Below are positions 17,058 through 25,823 of a stretch of DNA of 64,000 bases, in pieces. The DNA is taken from contig CANMHG010000006.1 in the NCBI GenBank assembly GCA_947497585.1, forward strand, positions 167,515 to 231,514, given 5' to 3'. Numbering within the stretch: the stretch's first letter is position 1; each line of letters opens with the position of its first letter. Source of the stretch: an uncultured Bacillaceae bacterium (lineage in GTDB: Bacteria > Bacillota > Bacilli > Bacillales > Bacillaceae_L). A model generated the notes under the pieces. The model did not search any database, had not been told where the DNA came from, and saw nothing but the letters and a program-made list of their open reading frames with translations. The position numbers and the translations under genes were made by a program.

Positions 17058-18233
17058 TTAATTTCCTTTTCTTCTAGTCATAACGTCAAAAATTACAGCT
17101 AAGGCTAGTACGCCACCTTTAATCATATATTGATAGGAAATTCCTACACCAAGTAAGTTCATTCCACTCGTTAAAGAAGCCATTACAATTGCTCCGATGA
17201 TAGCACCTGTTACTTTACCTACTCCACCAGCTGCAGATACACCACCAACGTACGCAGCCGCGATTGCATCAAGCTCGAATAGTGTACCAGCCGTTGTAGT
17301 TGCCGCTTGAAGGCGAGAAGTAAATAGAATGCCTGATAAAGCAGATAATAGACCCATTGAACCGAATACAATATACGTAATCTTGTTCACGTTGATTCCG
17401 CTTAAATGTGCCGCTTCGGGATTACTACCAACTGCATAAATGTGTCTTCCCAGAACCGTCTTTGTTGTGAAGAAATGATAGACAAGGACAACTAATAAGA
17501 TAATAATAACCGTCCAAGAGAATCCGTTATAACCAGCTAAAATCCAAGTGATTGCAGCGATGATAGTCGAAACGAACACAAGTTGTAAAATAAAAATTTG
17601 CTTTGAAACGACTTCGAAGTTGTACTTAATTTTATTTCGACGAGTAGAAACTGCACTATAATTGTAAAATAGTATTCCAAGACCACCAATTAATAAAGAT
17701 AGTAAATGTAATCCACTAATTTGCATTAATGAAGGTATGAATCCATTTCCAATTGCATTAAAAGCATCATTTTGAACGATGATTGTCCCAGACTTTTCTG
17801 TTACTTGTAGAATCGCACCACGATAAATTAACCAACCTGCTAGTGTTGCAACAAAGGCAGGAATTCCTACTTTTGCAACAAGAAAGCCTGTAAACAAACC
17901 AGCAATTGTTCCAAGTACCAAAATAATCGGAATGACAATATAAACAGGTATACCATGCTGTGTTAGAAGAATAGCTGCAATCGCCCCAAGAAATCCTGCT
18001 AAAAATCCGATTGATAAGTCAATATGTCGAATGACAATCACTAGCATAACACCGACAGCAAGAACCGCAATATACCCAGCAGAATCTAGTAAGTTACTAA
18101 TATTACGAGAAGAAATAAATAAGCCATCTGTTAAAATAGTAAAGATTAGAAAGATGACAAATAAGGCAATGTACATCCCATAATCACGAATATTTTTACT
18201 AATTAACGTTTTCACGTCATTAATTAAAGTCAT
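17058..18233 (-). CDS. Sugar ABC transporter permease (XylH/GguB-like)
   Basis: The 391-aa integral membrane protein belongs to the BPD_transp_2 family and has some ten to twelve hydrophobic segments. The conserved cytoplasmic loop GSNPEAAHLSGINVNKITY (near 275-293) is the ATPase contact. The length of about 390 aa is typical of xylose/multiple-sugar permeases (XylH, GguB, MmsB) and longer than RbsC. It follows the ATPase gene by 12 bp. Confidence 0.87.
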   Translation of the reverse strand: MTLINDVKTLISKNIRDYGMYIALFVIFLIFTILTDGLFISSRNISNLLDSAGYIAVLAVGVMLVIVIRHIDLSIGFLAGFLGAIAAILLTQHGIPVYIVIPIILVLGTIAGLFTGFLVAKVGIPAFVATLAGWLIYRGAILQVTEKSGTIIVQNDAFNAIGNGFIPSLMQISGLHLLSLLIGGLGILFYNYSAVSTRRNKIKYNFEVVSKQIFILQLVFVSTIIAAITWILAGYNGFSWTVIIILLVVLVYHFFTTKTVLGRHIYAVGSNPEAAHLSGINVNKITYIVFGSMGLLSALSGILFTSRLQAATTTAGTLFELDAIAAAYVGGVSAAGGVGKVTGAIIGAIVMASLTSGMNLLGVGISYQYMIKGGVLALAVIFDVMTRRKGN

Positions 18234-18245
18234 TGGTTTAGCCTC

Positions 18246-19766
18246 CTATTGTGTTGCAAGTTGCATTATTTTTTCTTGATCGGCTTCTTCTATTGGTAAT
18301 TCGCCTTTGATTTCTCCTTCGGCCATGACATACACTCTGTCACTCATTCCCAATACTTCACCAAGCTCCGAAGAAATCATTATAATACTAAGTCCCTCTT
18401 CAATTAGCTTGTTCATCACCGTATAAATTTCAAATTTTGCTCCCACATCAATACCACGAGTAGGTTCATCTAATATTAGGAGTTTAGGGCCGACAAACAG
18501 CCACTTGCCTAGTGAAACTTTTTGTTGGTTCCCACCGCTTAATTTTCCAACAAGCTGTTCTAAAGATGCAGCTTTGATGTGTAATGATGTTTTATATCCA
18601 TCTGCTACTTTAATCTCCTCGTTGTCGTTGATTACTCCATTGATAGCAATCCCATGTAAATTGGCGGCAGAAATATTGCTTTTAATATCTTGCATTAAAA
18701 ACAACCCATCCCCTTTACGATCTTCAGTAACATACGCGATACCAGCTTTAATTGCATTACTTGTATGTTTCAATACTTTTGGCATTCCATCCATCAGTAA
18801 GTCACCTTGCAATTTATAAGATTTCGCATTACCAAAGATACTCAGGGCAAGTTCCGTTCGGCCAGAGCCCATTAAGCCTGCCAAACCAATAATTTCACCT
18901 TTTTTAACGTGCAGATTTGCATTTTTCACAACATGTCTACCAAGCTTTTGGTCATACGCAGACCAATTCTTTAACTCTAGTACCTTTTCTCCAGTTGATT
19001 TCTTAGCACGTTTCGGATATATATCCTGAATTTCGCGTCCTACCATGTTTTTAATAATCGTATTTTCTGTTATTTCACCATTAGAGGCATCAAGTGTTCC
19101 GATCGTTTGCCCATCACGAATAACGGTTGCACTATCGGATATCTTAATAACTTCTTTCAACTTGTGGGAAATCATAATGCAGGTAATCCCTTGTTTTCTA
19201 AGGCCATCTAGTAATTTTAGTAAATTTTCACTATCGTCTTCATTTAAAGCTGCAGTCGGTTCATCAAGAATGAGAAGTTTTACGTCTTTACTTAACGCTT
19301 TGGCAATTTCAATTAACTGACGTTTCCCTACTCCTAAGTCTTTAACGAGTGTCTCCGGGTTTACATCGAGGTTTACTTTTTCTAGTAGTTTTTTCGCTTC
19401 AACAATCGTTTCGTTCCAGTTAATTAAAGCTCCTTGCTTAATTTCATTGCCAGCAAATATATTTTCATAGACTGTGAGATCAGGAAACAAAGCTAATTCC
19501 TGGTAAATGATAACAATCCCTGCATTAACACTGTCGTTGATTTTATTAAATTGTTGCACCTTACCTTCATAAACAATATCTCCTCCATAAGTTCCATAAG
19601 GATAAACACCACTAAGCACTTTCATTAGAGTTGACTTTCCAGCACCGTTCTCTCCAACTAAGCAGTGAATTTCACCCTTTTTAACTTTAAAATTGACATT
19701 GTCGAGCGCCTTAACTCCTGTAAACTCCTTAGATATCTGGTTCATCTCTAGAATATATTCGCTCAT
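18246..19766 (-). CDS. Sugar ABC transporter ATPase, double-domain (XylG/GguA-like)
   Basis: The 506-aa protein has two ABC domains. The first has Walker A GENGAGKST (near 37), a degenerate-looking signature VGKRQLIEIAKAL and Walker B LLILDEPTA. The second has GSGRTE-type Walker A (GLMGSGRTELALS), signature LSGGNQQK and Walker B LLILDEPTRG. This is the standard build of carbohydrate-uptake (CUT2) ATPases. The ATG at 19766, 7 nt behind GGAGGG, is the start; a TTG at 19781 is part of that site. A strong stem-loop separates it from the binding-protein gene upstream. Confidence 0.9.
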   Translation of the reverse strand: MSEYILEMNQISKEFTGVKALDNVNFKVKKGEIHCLVGENGAGKSTLMKVLSGVYPYGTYGGDIVYEGKVQQFNKINDSVNAGIVIIYQELALFPDLTVYENIFAGNEIKQGALINWNETIVEAKKLLEKVNLDVNPETLVKDLGVGKRQLIEIAKALSKDVKLLILDEPTAALNEDDSENLLKLLDGLRKQGITCIMISHKLKEVIKISDSATVIRDGQTIGTLDASNGEITENTIIKNMVGREIQDIYPKRAKKSTGEKVLELKNWSAYDQKLGRHVVKNANLHVKKGEIIGLAGLMGSGRTELALSIFGNAKSYKLQGDLLMDGMPKVLKHTSNAIKAGIAYVTEDRKGDGLFLMQDIKSNISAANLHGIAINGVINDNEEIKVADGYKTSLHIKAASLEQLVGKLSGGNQQKVSLGKWLFVGPKLLILDEPTRGIDVGAKFEIYTVMNKLIEEGLSIIMISSELGEVLGMSDRVYVMAEGEIKGELPIEEADQEKIMQLATQ

Positions 19767-19800
19767 CCTGATTCCCTCCAAACAAAACAGCTATAATAAT

Positions 19801-19832
19801 TGCGTGATAGTAATCTAGATTACTACCACGCA
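19801..19832 (-). other. Intercistronic stem-loop between binding-protein and ATPase genes
   Basis: TGCGTGATAGTAATCT (19801-19816) pairs with AGATTACTACCACGCA (19817-19832), fully paired in RNA on the minus strand allowing one G-U. No T-run follows, so it more likely protects the upstream binding-protein mRNA from 3' decay than terminates transcription. Confidence 0.75.
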
Positions 19833-19849
19833 GTACTTAATTGTTATTT

Positions 19850-20959
19850 TTATAGTCCTTTAAACTCACTTGCTTCATAGTACCCTGAATCGATTAGTTC
19901 TTTCTTCACGTTCTCTTGATCTACAACAATTACGTCTGTTTGTTTTGCTTTCACATCCACTTTTCCATTGTTGTAAGTACCAGTTGTTTCTGGTGTTTTA
20001 CCATCTAAGATCTCGATTGCCATACCCATTGCATCTGAAACTAGTGTACGAACATCTTTAAACACTGTCATAGACTGTTTGCCATCAATGATGTATTGAA
20101 TCGAAGCTTTTTCAGCATCTTGACCTGTAACAAAGAAGCTAGTAATGTCAGAGTCAGAACCGAAAACATCTGCGATTGAACGAGCCGTTCCATCGTTTGG
20201 TGCTAAAATTGCTACATCACCTTTTAAGTTAGCAGCAGCTGCTGTTAAGTGTGTTTGAGCTTTGTTGATTGCTTCGTTTGGATCCCAGTTCGTTGTAACC
20301 TGACCTAAAATTTTTCCTAACTCATCACGTGTAAGGTCCTGCTTATCTTTTAATGCCACCGCTTCACTTGAGTTAGCGATTACAAAAGTACCATCAGCAA
20401 CTTTCGGTTGAAGTACTTTCCAAGCACCTTCGAAGAACAAAAATGCGTTGTTATCAGAAGAAGCACCTGCATACAGGTATAACGGTACATTTGTACCTTG
20501 AGCACTATCAACTAAATATTGAGCTTGAGCAGCACCTACTGCTAAACTATCGAATGTTACATAATAATCAACTGCATCTGTTTCAGTAATTAGACGATCA
20601 TAAGAAATAACAGTTACTCCTTCTTTTTTCGCTGCTTCTACTGCTGAACCAGCTGCTGCACCGTCGTGAGGAGCAATAATTAATACTTCAATTCCTTTAT
20701 TAAGTAACGTCTCTACGTTTTCTTTTTCCTTTGCTGAAGAACCTTGGCTGAATAAAATTTCAGTCGTGTAATCAGAATCAGCTAATGCATCTTTAAAGCG
20801 TTGCTCATCTTGCACCCATCTTGGCTCATCTTTTGTTGGTAGAACAATACCGACACTTACTTTACTGCTTCCACCTGTTGTACCGCTACATGCTGCTAAC
20901 ATACCAGTTAACAGTGTTGCTACCATTAAAACGGAAAATAATCTCCATACCTTTTTCAC
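19850..20959 (-). CDS. Sugar-binding lipoprotein (ChvE/MmsE-like)
   Basis: The 369-aa protein has a lipobox (MLAACSG, Cys at about 24) and a type I binding fold with PTKDEPRWVQDEQRF, IIAPHDGAAAGSAV, SYDRLI, YVTFDSLAVGAAQAQYL, NNAFLFFEGAW, LAPNDGTARSIADV and GQDAEKASIQYI. This matches the ChvE/multiple-sugar (xylose, glucose, galactose) binding group. It is the first gene of a binding protein-ATPase-permease operon and has a cre site upstream, so glucose should repress it. GTG start behind AAAGGGGG. Confidence 0.88.
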   Translation of the reverse strand: MKKVWRLFSVLMVATLLTGMLAACSGTTGGSSKVSVGIVLPTKDEPRWVQDEQRFKDALADSDYTTEILFSQGSSAKEKENVETLLNKGIEVLIIAPHDGAAAGSAVEAAKKEGVTVISYDRLITETDAVDYYVTFDSLAVGAAQAQYLVDSAQGTNVPLYLYAGASSDNNAFLFFEGAWKVLQPKVADGTFVIANSSEAVALKDKQDLTRDELGKILGQVTTNWDPNEAINKAQTHLTAAAANLKGDVAILAPNDGTARSIADVFGSDSDITSFFVTGQDAEKASIQYIIDGKQSMTVFKDVRTLVSDAMGMAIEILDGKTPETTGTYNNGKVDVKAKQTDVIVVDQENVKKELIDSGYYEASEFKGL

Positions 20960-21026
20960 TAAAATTTCCCCCTTTGAATTTAAAATTTACTTTCTACGTT
21001 TTAATCATATAGCGGTTTATAACTTT

Positions 21027-21040
21027 TGAAAGCGCTAACA
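21027..21040 (-). promoter_or_regulatory. cre site (CcpA operator) of the sugar ABC operon
   Basis: TGAAAGCGCTAACA matches the consensus TGWAANCGNTNWCA at every fixed position. It is 68 bp upstream of the binding-protein start and overlaps the region where a -35 box would lie relative to a TATGAT at 21006-21011, which predicts carbon catabolite repression. Confidence 0.8.
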
Positions 21041-21133
21041 TATAGTAATCTTTTGTTATTTTCTATACTTTTTTAGCTTTTGTGAGAAAAACATTCTAGA
21101 GTCAAGGGTTAAAGATGTGCACGTTGAACACGG

Positions 21134-21262
21134 TCCGTTCCTTTTCGCTGTAGCCACTTGCTTTCCGCGGGGAGTGATGCGAGCCTCCTCGGCGCTATGC
21201 GCCTGTGGGGTCTCGCACTTCCCTCTTCGTCCCGCAGGAGTCAAGTGACTTCCGCTACAATG
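21134..21262. repeat. Nested inverted-repeat element, copy 1
   Basis: Outer arms TGTAGC.CACTTG (21149-21160) and CAAGTG...GCTACA (21242-21259), then CCGCGGG (21165-21171) facing CCCGCAGG (21230-21237), enclose an inner hairpin GAGCCTCCTCGGCGC / GCGCCTGTGGGGTCTC. Related copies are at 37803, 49498 and 58342. A 69-codon reading frame on the minus strand over this element is not a gene. The rest of the 20960-21412 gap holds the cre site and a weak terminator. Confidence 0.9.
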
Positions 21263-21319
21263 CACTCATTATAGAAACTAAGGTCAACATCTCTTTAGAA
21301 AGGGTTTTCTAGCAAAACA

Positions 21320-21357
21320 AAAAGCATAAACCTGGTGAATACCATGCTCATGCTTTT
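21320..21357 (-). terminator. Possible terminator of the VOC gene
   Basis: AAAAGCAT (21320-21327) pairs with ATGCTTTT (21350-21357) with a short inner TGGT/ACCA stem, followed on the minus strand by TTTTTGTTTTG. It lies 56 bp beyond the stop codon. Confidence 0.5.
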
Positions 21358-21412
21358 AAATATAGTTTTATTATTAGATTTAGTAATGAATATATCTGAG
21401 CGTTTCCTTCGA

Positions 21413-21799
21413 TTAACTCTCGTATAATTCCAAAGGAAGTCCGTCTGGGTCAGGAAAGAAGGTGAATTTCTTGCCGGTTAGTTCATCTATTCGGAGAGGT
21501 TCGGGTTTGATACCTTTTCCCTCTAATTCCATTACAGCCTGTTCAACATCCTTGACTTTGAATGCTAAGTGACGCAGGCCTTGTGCCTCGGGGAAGCTTG
21601 GGCGAATTGGTGCGTTAGGAAAAGTGAACAGCTCAATTTGTATTCCACCTGGAACTTGTAAGTCTAGTTTATAAGAATTACGTTCCGCTCTGTATGATTC
21701 TTCTATTATCTTAAATCCTAAGACTTTAGTGTAAAAATGCTTTGATGTTTTATAGTCTGAGCAAATGATGGCTATGTGGTGTATTCCTTCGATGTTCAT
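21413..21799 (-). CDS. VOC-family metalloprotein (YaeR/GloA2-like)
   Basis: The 128-aa protein is a single glyoxalase/bleomycin-resistance fold. It opens with IEGIHHIAIICSDYKTSKHFYTKVLGF and closes with FFPDPDGLPLELYE; the His near residue 5 (HHIAI), a Glu in IQIELF, His in LRHLAFKV and the C-terminal Glu are the usual metal ligands. It matches the YaeR/SMU1112c subgroup, whose reaction is not well established. The ATG at 21799 lies 7 nt behind GGAGG; further upstream codons are not expected to be translated. Confidence 0.85.
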   Translation of the reverse strand: MNIEGIHHIAIICSDYKTSKHFYTKVLGFKIIEESYRAERNSYKLDLQVPGGIQIELFTFPNAPIRPSFPEAQGLRHLAFKVKDVEQAVMELEGKGIKPEPLRIDELTGKKFTFFPDPDGLPLELYES

Positions 21800-21866
21800 T
21801 TGCTTTCCTCCAATGTATAGGATTACTAAATTATAATTGATAACTAACCTTCGTTTCAATTAACAC

Positions 21867-21895
21867 TTGAAAAATCCGTTCAAAACTAGTAAACT
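21867..21895 (+). promoter_or_regulatory. Sigma-A promoter of the adenine riboswitch-pbuE unit
   Basis: TTGAAA (21867-21872) and TAAACT (21890-21895) are 17 bp apart. Transcription would start near 21903, about 28 nt before the aptamer. Confidence 0.6.
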
Positions 21896-21930
21896 TTTCA
21901 AAGTGCTCTCTTAAACCAAATATGTAATAC

Positions 21931-21993
21931 CTGTATAACCTCAAGAATATGGCTTGAGGGTCTCTACCAGGAACCATAAAATCCTGATTACAG
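21931..21993 (+). promoter_or_regulatory. Adenine riboswitch aptamer (purine class, U74)
   Basis: The purine aptamer core is clear: P1 CTGTA (21931-21935) / TACAG (21989-21993), P2 CCTCAAG / CTTGAGG around AATATGG, the J2/3 GTCTCTACC and P3 CAGGA / TCCTG. The specificity base between P3 and P1 is T at 21988 (GATTACAG), the equivalent of U74, which selects adenine; guanine aptamers have C there. The gene it precedes is pbuE, the classical adenine-switch gene of B. subtilis. Confidence 0.93.
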
Positions 21994-22034
21994 AAAATGA
22001 TTGACTCATTTTTTGTAATCAGGATTTTTTTATT
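21978..22034 (+). terminator. Riboswitch-controlled terminator of pbuE
   Basis: AAAATCCTGATTAC (21978-21991) pairs with GTAATCAGGATTTT (22015-22028), followed by T residues. The left arm is the 3' half of aptamer P3 and P1, so adenine binding must block terminator formation: an ON switch. Confidence 0.9.
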
Positions 22035-22080
22035 TTCTAAAAAGTCCATATTGATTATCTATAGAAAGGAAAAAAAGAAT

Positions 22081-23265
22081 ATGAATCTAAAAGTTTTTAT
22101 ACTTGCATTATCAGCTGTCGCAGTTGGACTGGTTGAGTTAATCGTTGGTGGAATACTTCCTACCATTGCAAACGATTTTAACATCTCTTTAAGCTCTGCC
22201 GGGCAACTAATCACCGTTTTCGCTCTTATTTATGCTATTGCCGGTCCTGTTTTACTCGTTATAACTAGTAAAGTGGAGCGAAAAAAATTATATCTTACTT
22301 CCTTGTTAATTTTCTTCATTGGAAATATCATGACCTATTTCAGCCCGAATTTCAGCTTTATGATGATCGCAAGGGTGTTAACGGCAATGAGTACTGCATT
22401 GATTGTTGTACTTTCTTTAACCATCGCTACCAAGGTTGTTTCACCAGCACATCGTGCAAGGGCTTTGGGACTTATCTATGTAGGAATTAGTTCATCACTT
22501 GTCATGGGTGTACCACTAGGAATTCTTATTTCTGATACATTTGGCTGGCGTGTTATTTTCCTTGGAATTGCTGTTTTAGCCATAGGATCCTTTGTTCTGA
22601 TTTCCATCTTTCTAGAGCGCATTCCTGGTGAAAATGCGATTCCACTTTCACAGCAATTAAAAGCTGTGGGTAGTCTAAAAATTGGTAGTGCTCATCTAGC
22701 AACCATGTTTATGTTGGCAGGACATTATACCCTTTATGCCTATTTCACTCCATTTTTAGAAACTGAGCTTCTTCTGAGTCCAAATTGGATTAGTCTTTGT
22801 TATTTACTATTTGGAATTGCCGCGGTAAGCGGTGGAGCATTCGGAGGCATTCTTTCAGATTCGATTGGAGCTCCTAAAAGCATCATTGCTGTAATCAGTG
22901 GCTTTGCCATTGTATTGTTTATATTACCATTTACTACTTTCACACTAGTACTTTTCATACCAATGATGATGCTTTGGGCAGCGTTAAGCTGGGGGCTAGC
23001 TCCGCCACAGCAAAGCTATTTAATTCAGACAGATCCTGCGACATCTGACATTCAACAAAGCTTTAATAATTCAGCATTACAAATCGGTATTTCACTTGGT
23101 TCAGGATTTGGTGGTGTTGTGTTAAGTCAAACTGGGTCGGTCGCTAGTACGGCTTGGTTCGGAGGAGGACTTGTGATAATCGCATTGTCTTGTGCTGTCT
23201 TTTCCTTAACTAGGAGAACGAATGAAAAAGAACAGACCATTGTAGTTTCGGCTACACAAAGTTAA
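22081..23265 (+). CDS. pbuE: PbuE purine efflux pump (MFS)
   Basis: The 394-aa membrane protein has twelve transmembrane segments and closely follows B. subtilis PbuE as I remember it: [20 protein letters not shown] at the start, [28 protein letters not shown] and [11 protein letters not shown] later. It exports adenine, hypoxanthine and related bases and is induced through the upstream adenine riboswitch. The ATG at 22081 lies behind GAAAGGA. A longer reading upstream to 21997 would run through the riboswitch terminator and is rejected. Confidence 0.93.
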   Translation: MNLKVFILALSAVAVGLVELIVGGILPTIANDFNISLSSAGQLITVFALIYAIAGPVLLVITSKVERKKLYLTSLLIFFIGNIMTYFSPNFSFMMIARVLTAMSTALIVVLSLTIATKVVSPAHRARALGLIYVGISSSLVMGVPLGILISDTFGWRVIFLGIAVLAIGSFVLISIFLERIPGENAIPLSQQLKAVGSLKIGSAHLATMFMLAGHYTLYAYFTPFLETELLLSPNWISLCYLLFGIAAVSGGAFGGILSDSIGAPKSIIAVISGFAIVLFILPFTTFTLVLFIPMMMLWAALSWGLAPPQQSYLIQTDPATSDIQQSFNNSALQIGISLGSGFGGVVLSQTGSVASTAWFGGGLVIIALSCAVFSLTRRTNEKEQTIVVSATQS

Positions 23266-23291
23266 ATGCTTAATAGCTCGAAAATGTAAAA

Positions 23292-23326
23292 AAGCAGCAG
23301 GAACCCCTATTTAGGGCCTGCTGCTT
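23292..23326 (-). terminator. Terminator hairpin spanning the dus stop codon
   Basis: AAGCAGCAGG (23292-23301) pairs with CCTGCTGCTT (23317-23326); the TAG of dus (23309-23307) lies in the loop. On the minus strand a run of T follows. The pbuE stop codon is only 27 bp away on the other strand, and the T-run is not present in its direction. Confidence 0.85.
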
Positions 23327-24299
23327 CCATGCTATCAAGATTCTTTGACTCAAAGGTATCGAGAAGTGCACGCACTTCATCTGTTGACTCTGTGCTCATC
23401 AGTTGATTTCTTAATTCACTCGCACCTCGAAACCCTTTGACATATATCTTAAAAAAGCGGTGAAGAGCCTTGAACGGACGTAGCTCTAAACCTGAATATT
23501 TATCATGGAGATCCATATGCAACCTTAGAAGATCAAGCAACTCCTTACTATTATGATCTTTCGGTTCCTTTTCAAAGGCAAATGGATTAGTGAAAATACC
23601 ACGCCCAATCATAACCCCATCAATATCGTATTGCTGAGCGAGTTTTAATCCAGTTTGACGATCAGGGATATCCCCATTAATTGTTAAGAGTGTATCTGGC
23701 GCCACCTGATCACGAAGTTTCTTTATTTCCGGGATTAATTCCCAATGTGCATCTACTTTGCTCATTTCCGCTCTGGTACGTAGATGAATGGAAAGGTTCA
23801 CAATTTCTTGTTTGAATATGTGCGTCAGCCAGTCGTGCCATTCGTCTAGATCCGCGAATCCAAGCCTTGTCTTTACACTTACTGGTAATCCTCCTGCTTT
23901 TGCTGCTTGTATTAATTCAGCTGCAACTTCGGGACGGCGGATAAGACCACTTCCCTTTCCGTGTTGCGTAACATTAGGTACAGGACAACCCATATTGATA
24001 TCTATTCCTTTAAACCCAAGTTTCGCCATATCAATACTCATTTCCCGAAAGAATTCAGGCTTATCTCCCCATATATGAGCTACAATCGGTTGTTCATCCT
24101 CAGTAAAAGTCAAACGCCCACGTACACTTTTCTTTCCCTCTGGATGACAGTAACTCTCTGTATTTGTAAACTCTGTAAAAAACACATCAGGTCTGGCTGC
24201 TTCGCTCACCACATGACGAAAAACAACATCCGTCACTTCTTCCATTGGTGCTAGTATAAAAAAGGGTTTTGGTAAATCACGCCAAAAATTATCTTTCAT
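23307..24299 (-). CDS. dus: tRNA-dihydrouridine synthase
   Basis: This FMN enzyme reduces uridines to dihydrouridine in tRNA. The 330-aa TIM-barrel sequence shows the family start [17 protein letters not shown], the catalytic Cys in [10 protein letters not shown] (near 100), KTRLGF and the FMN-phosphate binding NGDIPD and [12 protein letters not shown] motifs. It resembles the DusC/YfjN branch more than DusB as far as I can judge. The ATG at 24299 is preferred over a TTG at 24308. It lies at the end of a dgkB-rlmCD-dus series on the same strand. Confidence 0.88.
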   Translation of the reverse strand: MKDNFWRDLPKPFFILAPMEEVTDVVFRHVVSEAARPDVFFTEFTNTESYCHPEGKKSVRGRLTFTEDEQPIVAHIWGDKPEFFREMSIDMAKLGFKGIDINMGCPVPNVTQHGKGSGLIRRPEVAAELIQAAKAGGLPVSVKTRLGFADLDEWHDWLTHIFKQEIVNLSIHLRTRAEMSKVDAHWELIPEIKKLRDQVAPDTLLTINGDIPDRQTGLKLAQQYDIDGVMIGRGIFTNPFAFEKEPKDHNSKELLDLLRLHMDLHDKYSGLELRPFKALHRFFKIYVKGFRGASELRNQLMSTESTDEVRALLDTFESKNLDSMEAAGPK

Positions 24300-24338
24300 C
24301 TTGTTCAAATCCTCTCATTAAGGGATACCAGCTCAGTT

Positions 24339-25715
24339 TCATATCTCCCATTCCAAATGCGCTACACACTCAACGTGAGTGGTATGAGGAAACATATCCA
24401 CCGGCTGAACCTCAACCGTTTTAAACCCACCTTCTTCAAGAATCTTCAAATCCCTTGCAAGAGTTGCAGGGTTACACGATACATACACAACACGCTTTGG
24501 CTTCATTTCAATAATTGTGTTAAGTAATGCCTCATCGCACCCTTTACGAGGGGGATCTACGACAATCACATCAGCTTTAATTCCTTCTTTGTTCCATCTC
24601 GGGATCACTACCTCAGATTCTCCAACAGCAAATTCTGCGTTTTCAATTTCATTTAACAACGCGTTTCTTCTTGCGTCCTCAATTGCTTCCGGAACAATTT
24701 CAACTCCATATACTTTTTTAGCTTTTTGGGCTAAAAATAAGGATATTGTACCAATTCCACAATATGCATCTATAACAGTTTCTTTACCTGTTAAGTTTGC
24801 ATACTCCAGAGCCTTATCATAAAGCACCTTCGTCTGTTCAGGATTTACTTGATAAAATGATCTTGCTGAGATCGCGAACTTGATGTCACCTATATTGTCA
24901 TAGATGTATTCCCCGCCCCAAAGTACATTGGTTTCATCTCCGAAAATGACATTTGTTCGTTTAGGGTTGATGTTATGTACAATGGATTTAACATTCGGCA
25001 ATTTTGTATGGATTTCTTCAATAATTCTTTCTTTATGTGGAAGCTCATTTGTTTTTGTAATTAAAACCACCATGATTTCATTTGTCACTAATCCATAACG
25101 AGCCATAATATGACGTATCGTTCCTTTATGCTTTTCCTCGTTATAGGCAGTTACCCCATATTTCTCAAAGATTCCTTTTACGGTTTGGATAACCTGATCA
25201 TTTTTTTCTTGTTGAATTAAACATGCCTCCATGTCAATGATTTCATGGCTTCGTTGTTGGTAGAAACCTGCGACTAATCCACCTTCGCGTTCACCAACAG
25301 GAACCTGTGCTTTATTACGGTATCTCCATGGGTCTTCCATCCCTAATACAGGGTGTACATGCATATCCTTAAGATGTCCAATTCTCGTTAAGACATCTTG
25401 TACTTGCTTTTGTTTTGCTTTTAATTGACCTTCATAGCTTAGATGTTGTAACTGACATCCACCACATTCTTTATATAGTGGACAAGGTGCATCCACTCGG
25501 TCTCTACTTTTTTCTTGAAGCTCAATTAAACGGCCAAAGGCATAGCCTTTTTTCACTTTTATTACTTTTATTTTAGCTCGTTCCTCTGGTAAGGCGTTTT
25601 GTACAAAGATCGGAAAACCTTCAACCTTTGCCACCCCAGCTCCGTCGTGAGTAAGGTCTTCAAAGGTAACGTCATAGTATTCATTCTTTGCAACTGGAAC
25701 TTGCGTATTGGTCAT
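24339..25715 (-). CDS. rlmCD: 23S rRNA uracil-C5-methyltransferase RlmCD
   Basis: This enzyme methylates uridines of 23S rRNA (U747 and U1939 in B. subtilis). The 458-aa protein has an N-terminal TRAM domain (about 10-66), an iron-sulfur motif [14 protein letters not shown] (about 76-89), and a SAM methyltransferase domain with [14 protein letters not shown], the [10 protein letters not shown] motif and the catalytic Cys in [13 protein letters not shown]. The ATG at 25715 behind AAGGAAG is chosen over the upstream codon at 25760. B. subtilis also has this gene (yefA) near dgkB. Confidence 0.93.
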   Translation of the reverse strand: MTNTQVPVAKNEYYDVTFEDLTHDGAGVAKVEGFPIFVQNALPEERAKIKVIKVKKGYAFGRLIELQEKSRDRVDAPCPLYKECGGCQLQHLSYEGQLKAKQKQVQDVLTRIGHLKDMHVHPVLGMEDPWRYRNKAQVPVGEREGGLVAGFYQQRSHEIIDMEACLIQQEKNDQVIQTVKGIFEKYGVTAYNEEKHKGTIRHIMARYGLVTNEIMVVLITKTNELPHKERIIEEIHTKLPNVKSIVHNINPKRTNVIFGDETNVLWGGEYIYDNIGDIKFAISARSFYQVNPEQTKVLYDKALEYANLTGKETVIDAYCGIGTISLFLAQKAKKVYGVEIVPEAIEDARRNALLNEIENAEFAVGESEVVIPRWNKEGIKADVIVVDPPRKGCDEALLNTIIEMKPKRVVYVSCNPATLARDLKILEEGGFKTVEVQPVDMFPHTTHVECVAHLEWEI

Positions 25716-25797
25716 ATTTTCTTCTTCCTTTTCGTCAAAATGCTTAATTGATTGTAACATAACTTAAGCTATAACTGCCAACTAGCCCAATAAATAA

Positions 25798-25823
25798 AAC
25801 CCGGCATTGAGCGGCCAGGTTTA
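25798..25823 (-). terminator. Terminator of dgkB
   Basis: On the minus strand AAACCTGGC and GCCGGGTTT form a stem with one mismatch, followed by TTTATTTA; the right-hand arm enters the end of dgkB. Confidence 0.7.

Noticed and set aside
21056..21265. 69-codon reading frame on the minus strand
   Set aside because: It lies across nested element copy 1 and has no ribosome-binding site; GC-rich hairpin sequence is open by chance.
21831..22049. 72-codon reading frame on the minus strand
   Set aside because: It is antisense to the adenine riboswitch and terminator, which explain the sequence fully.
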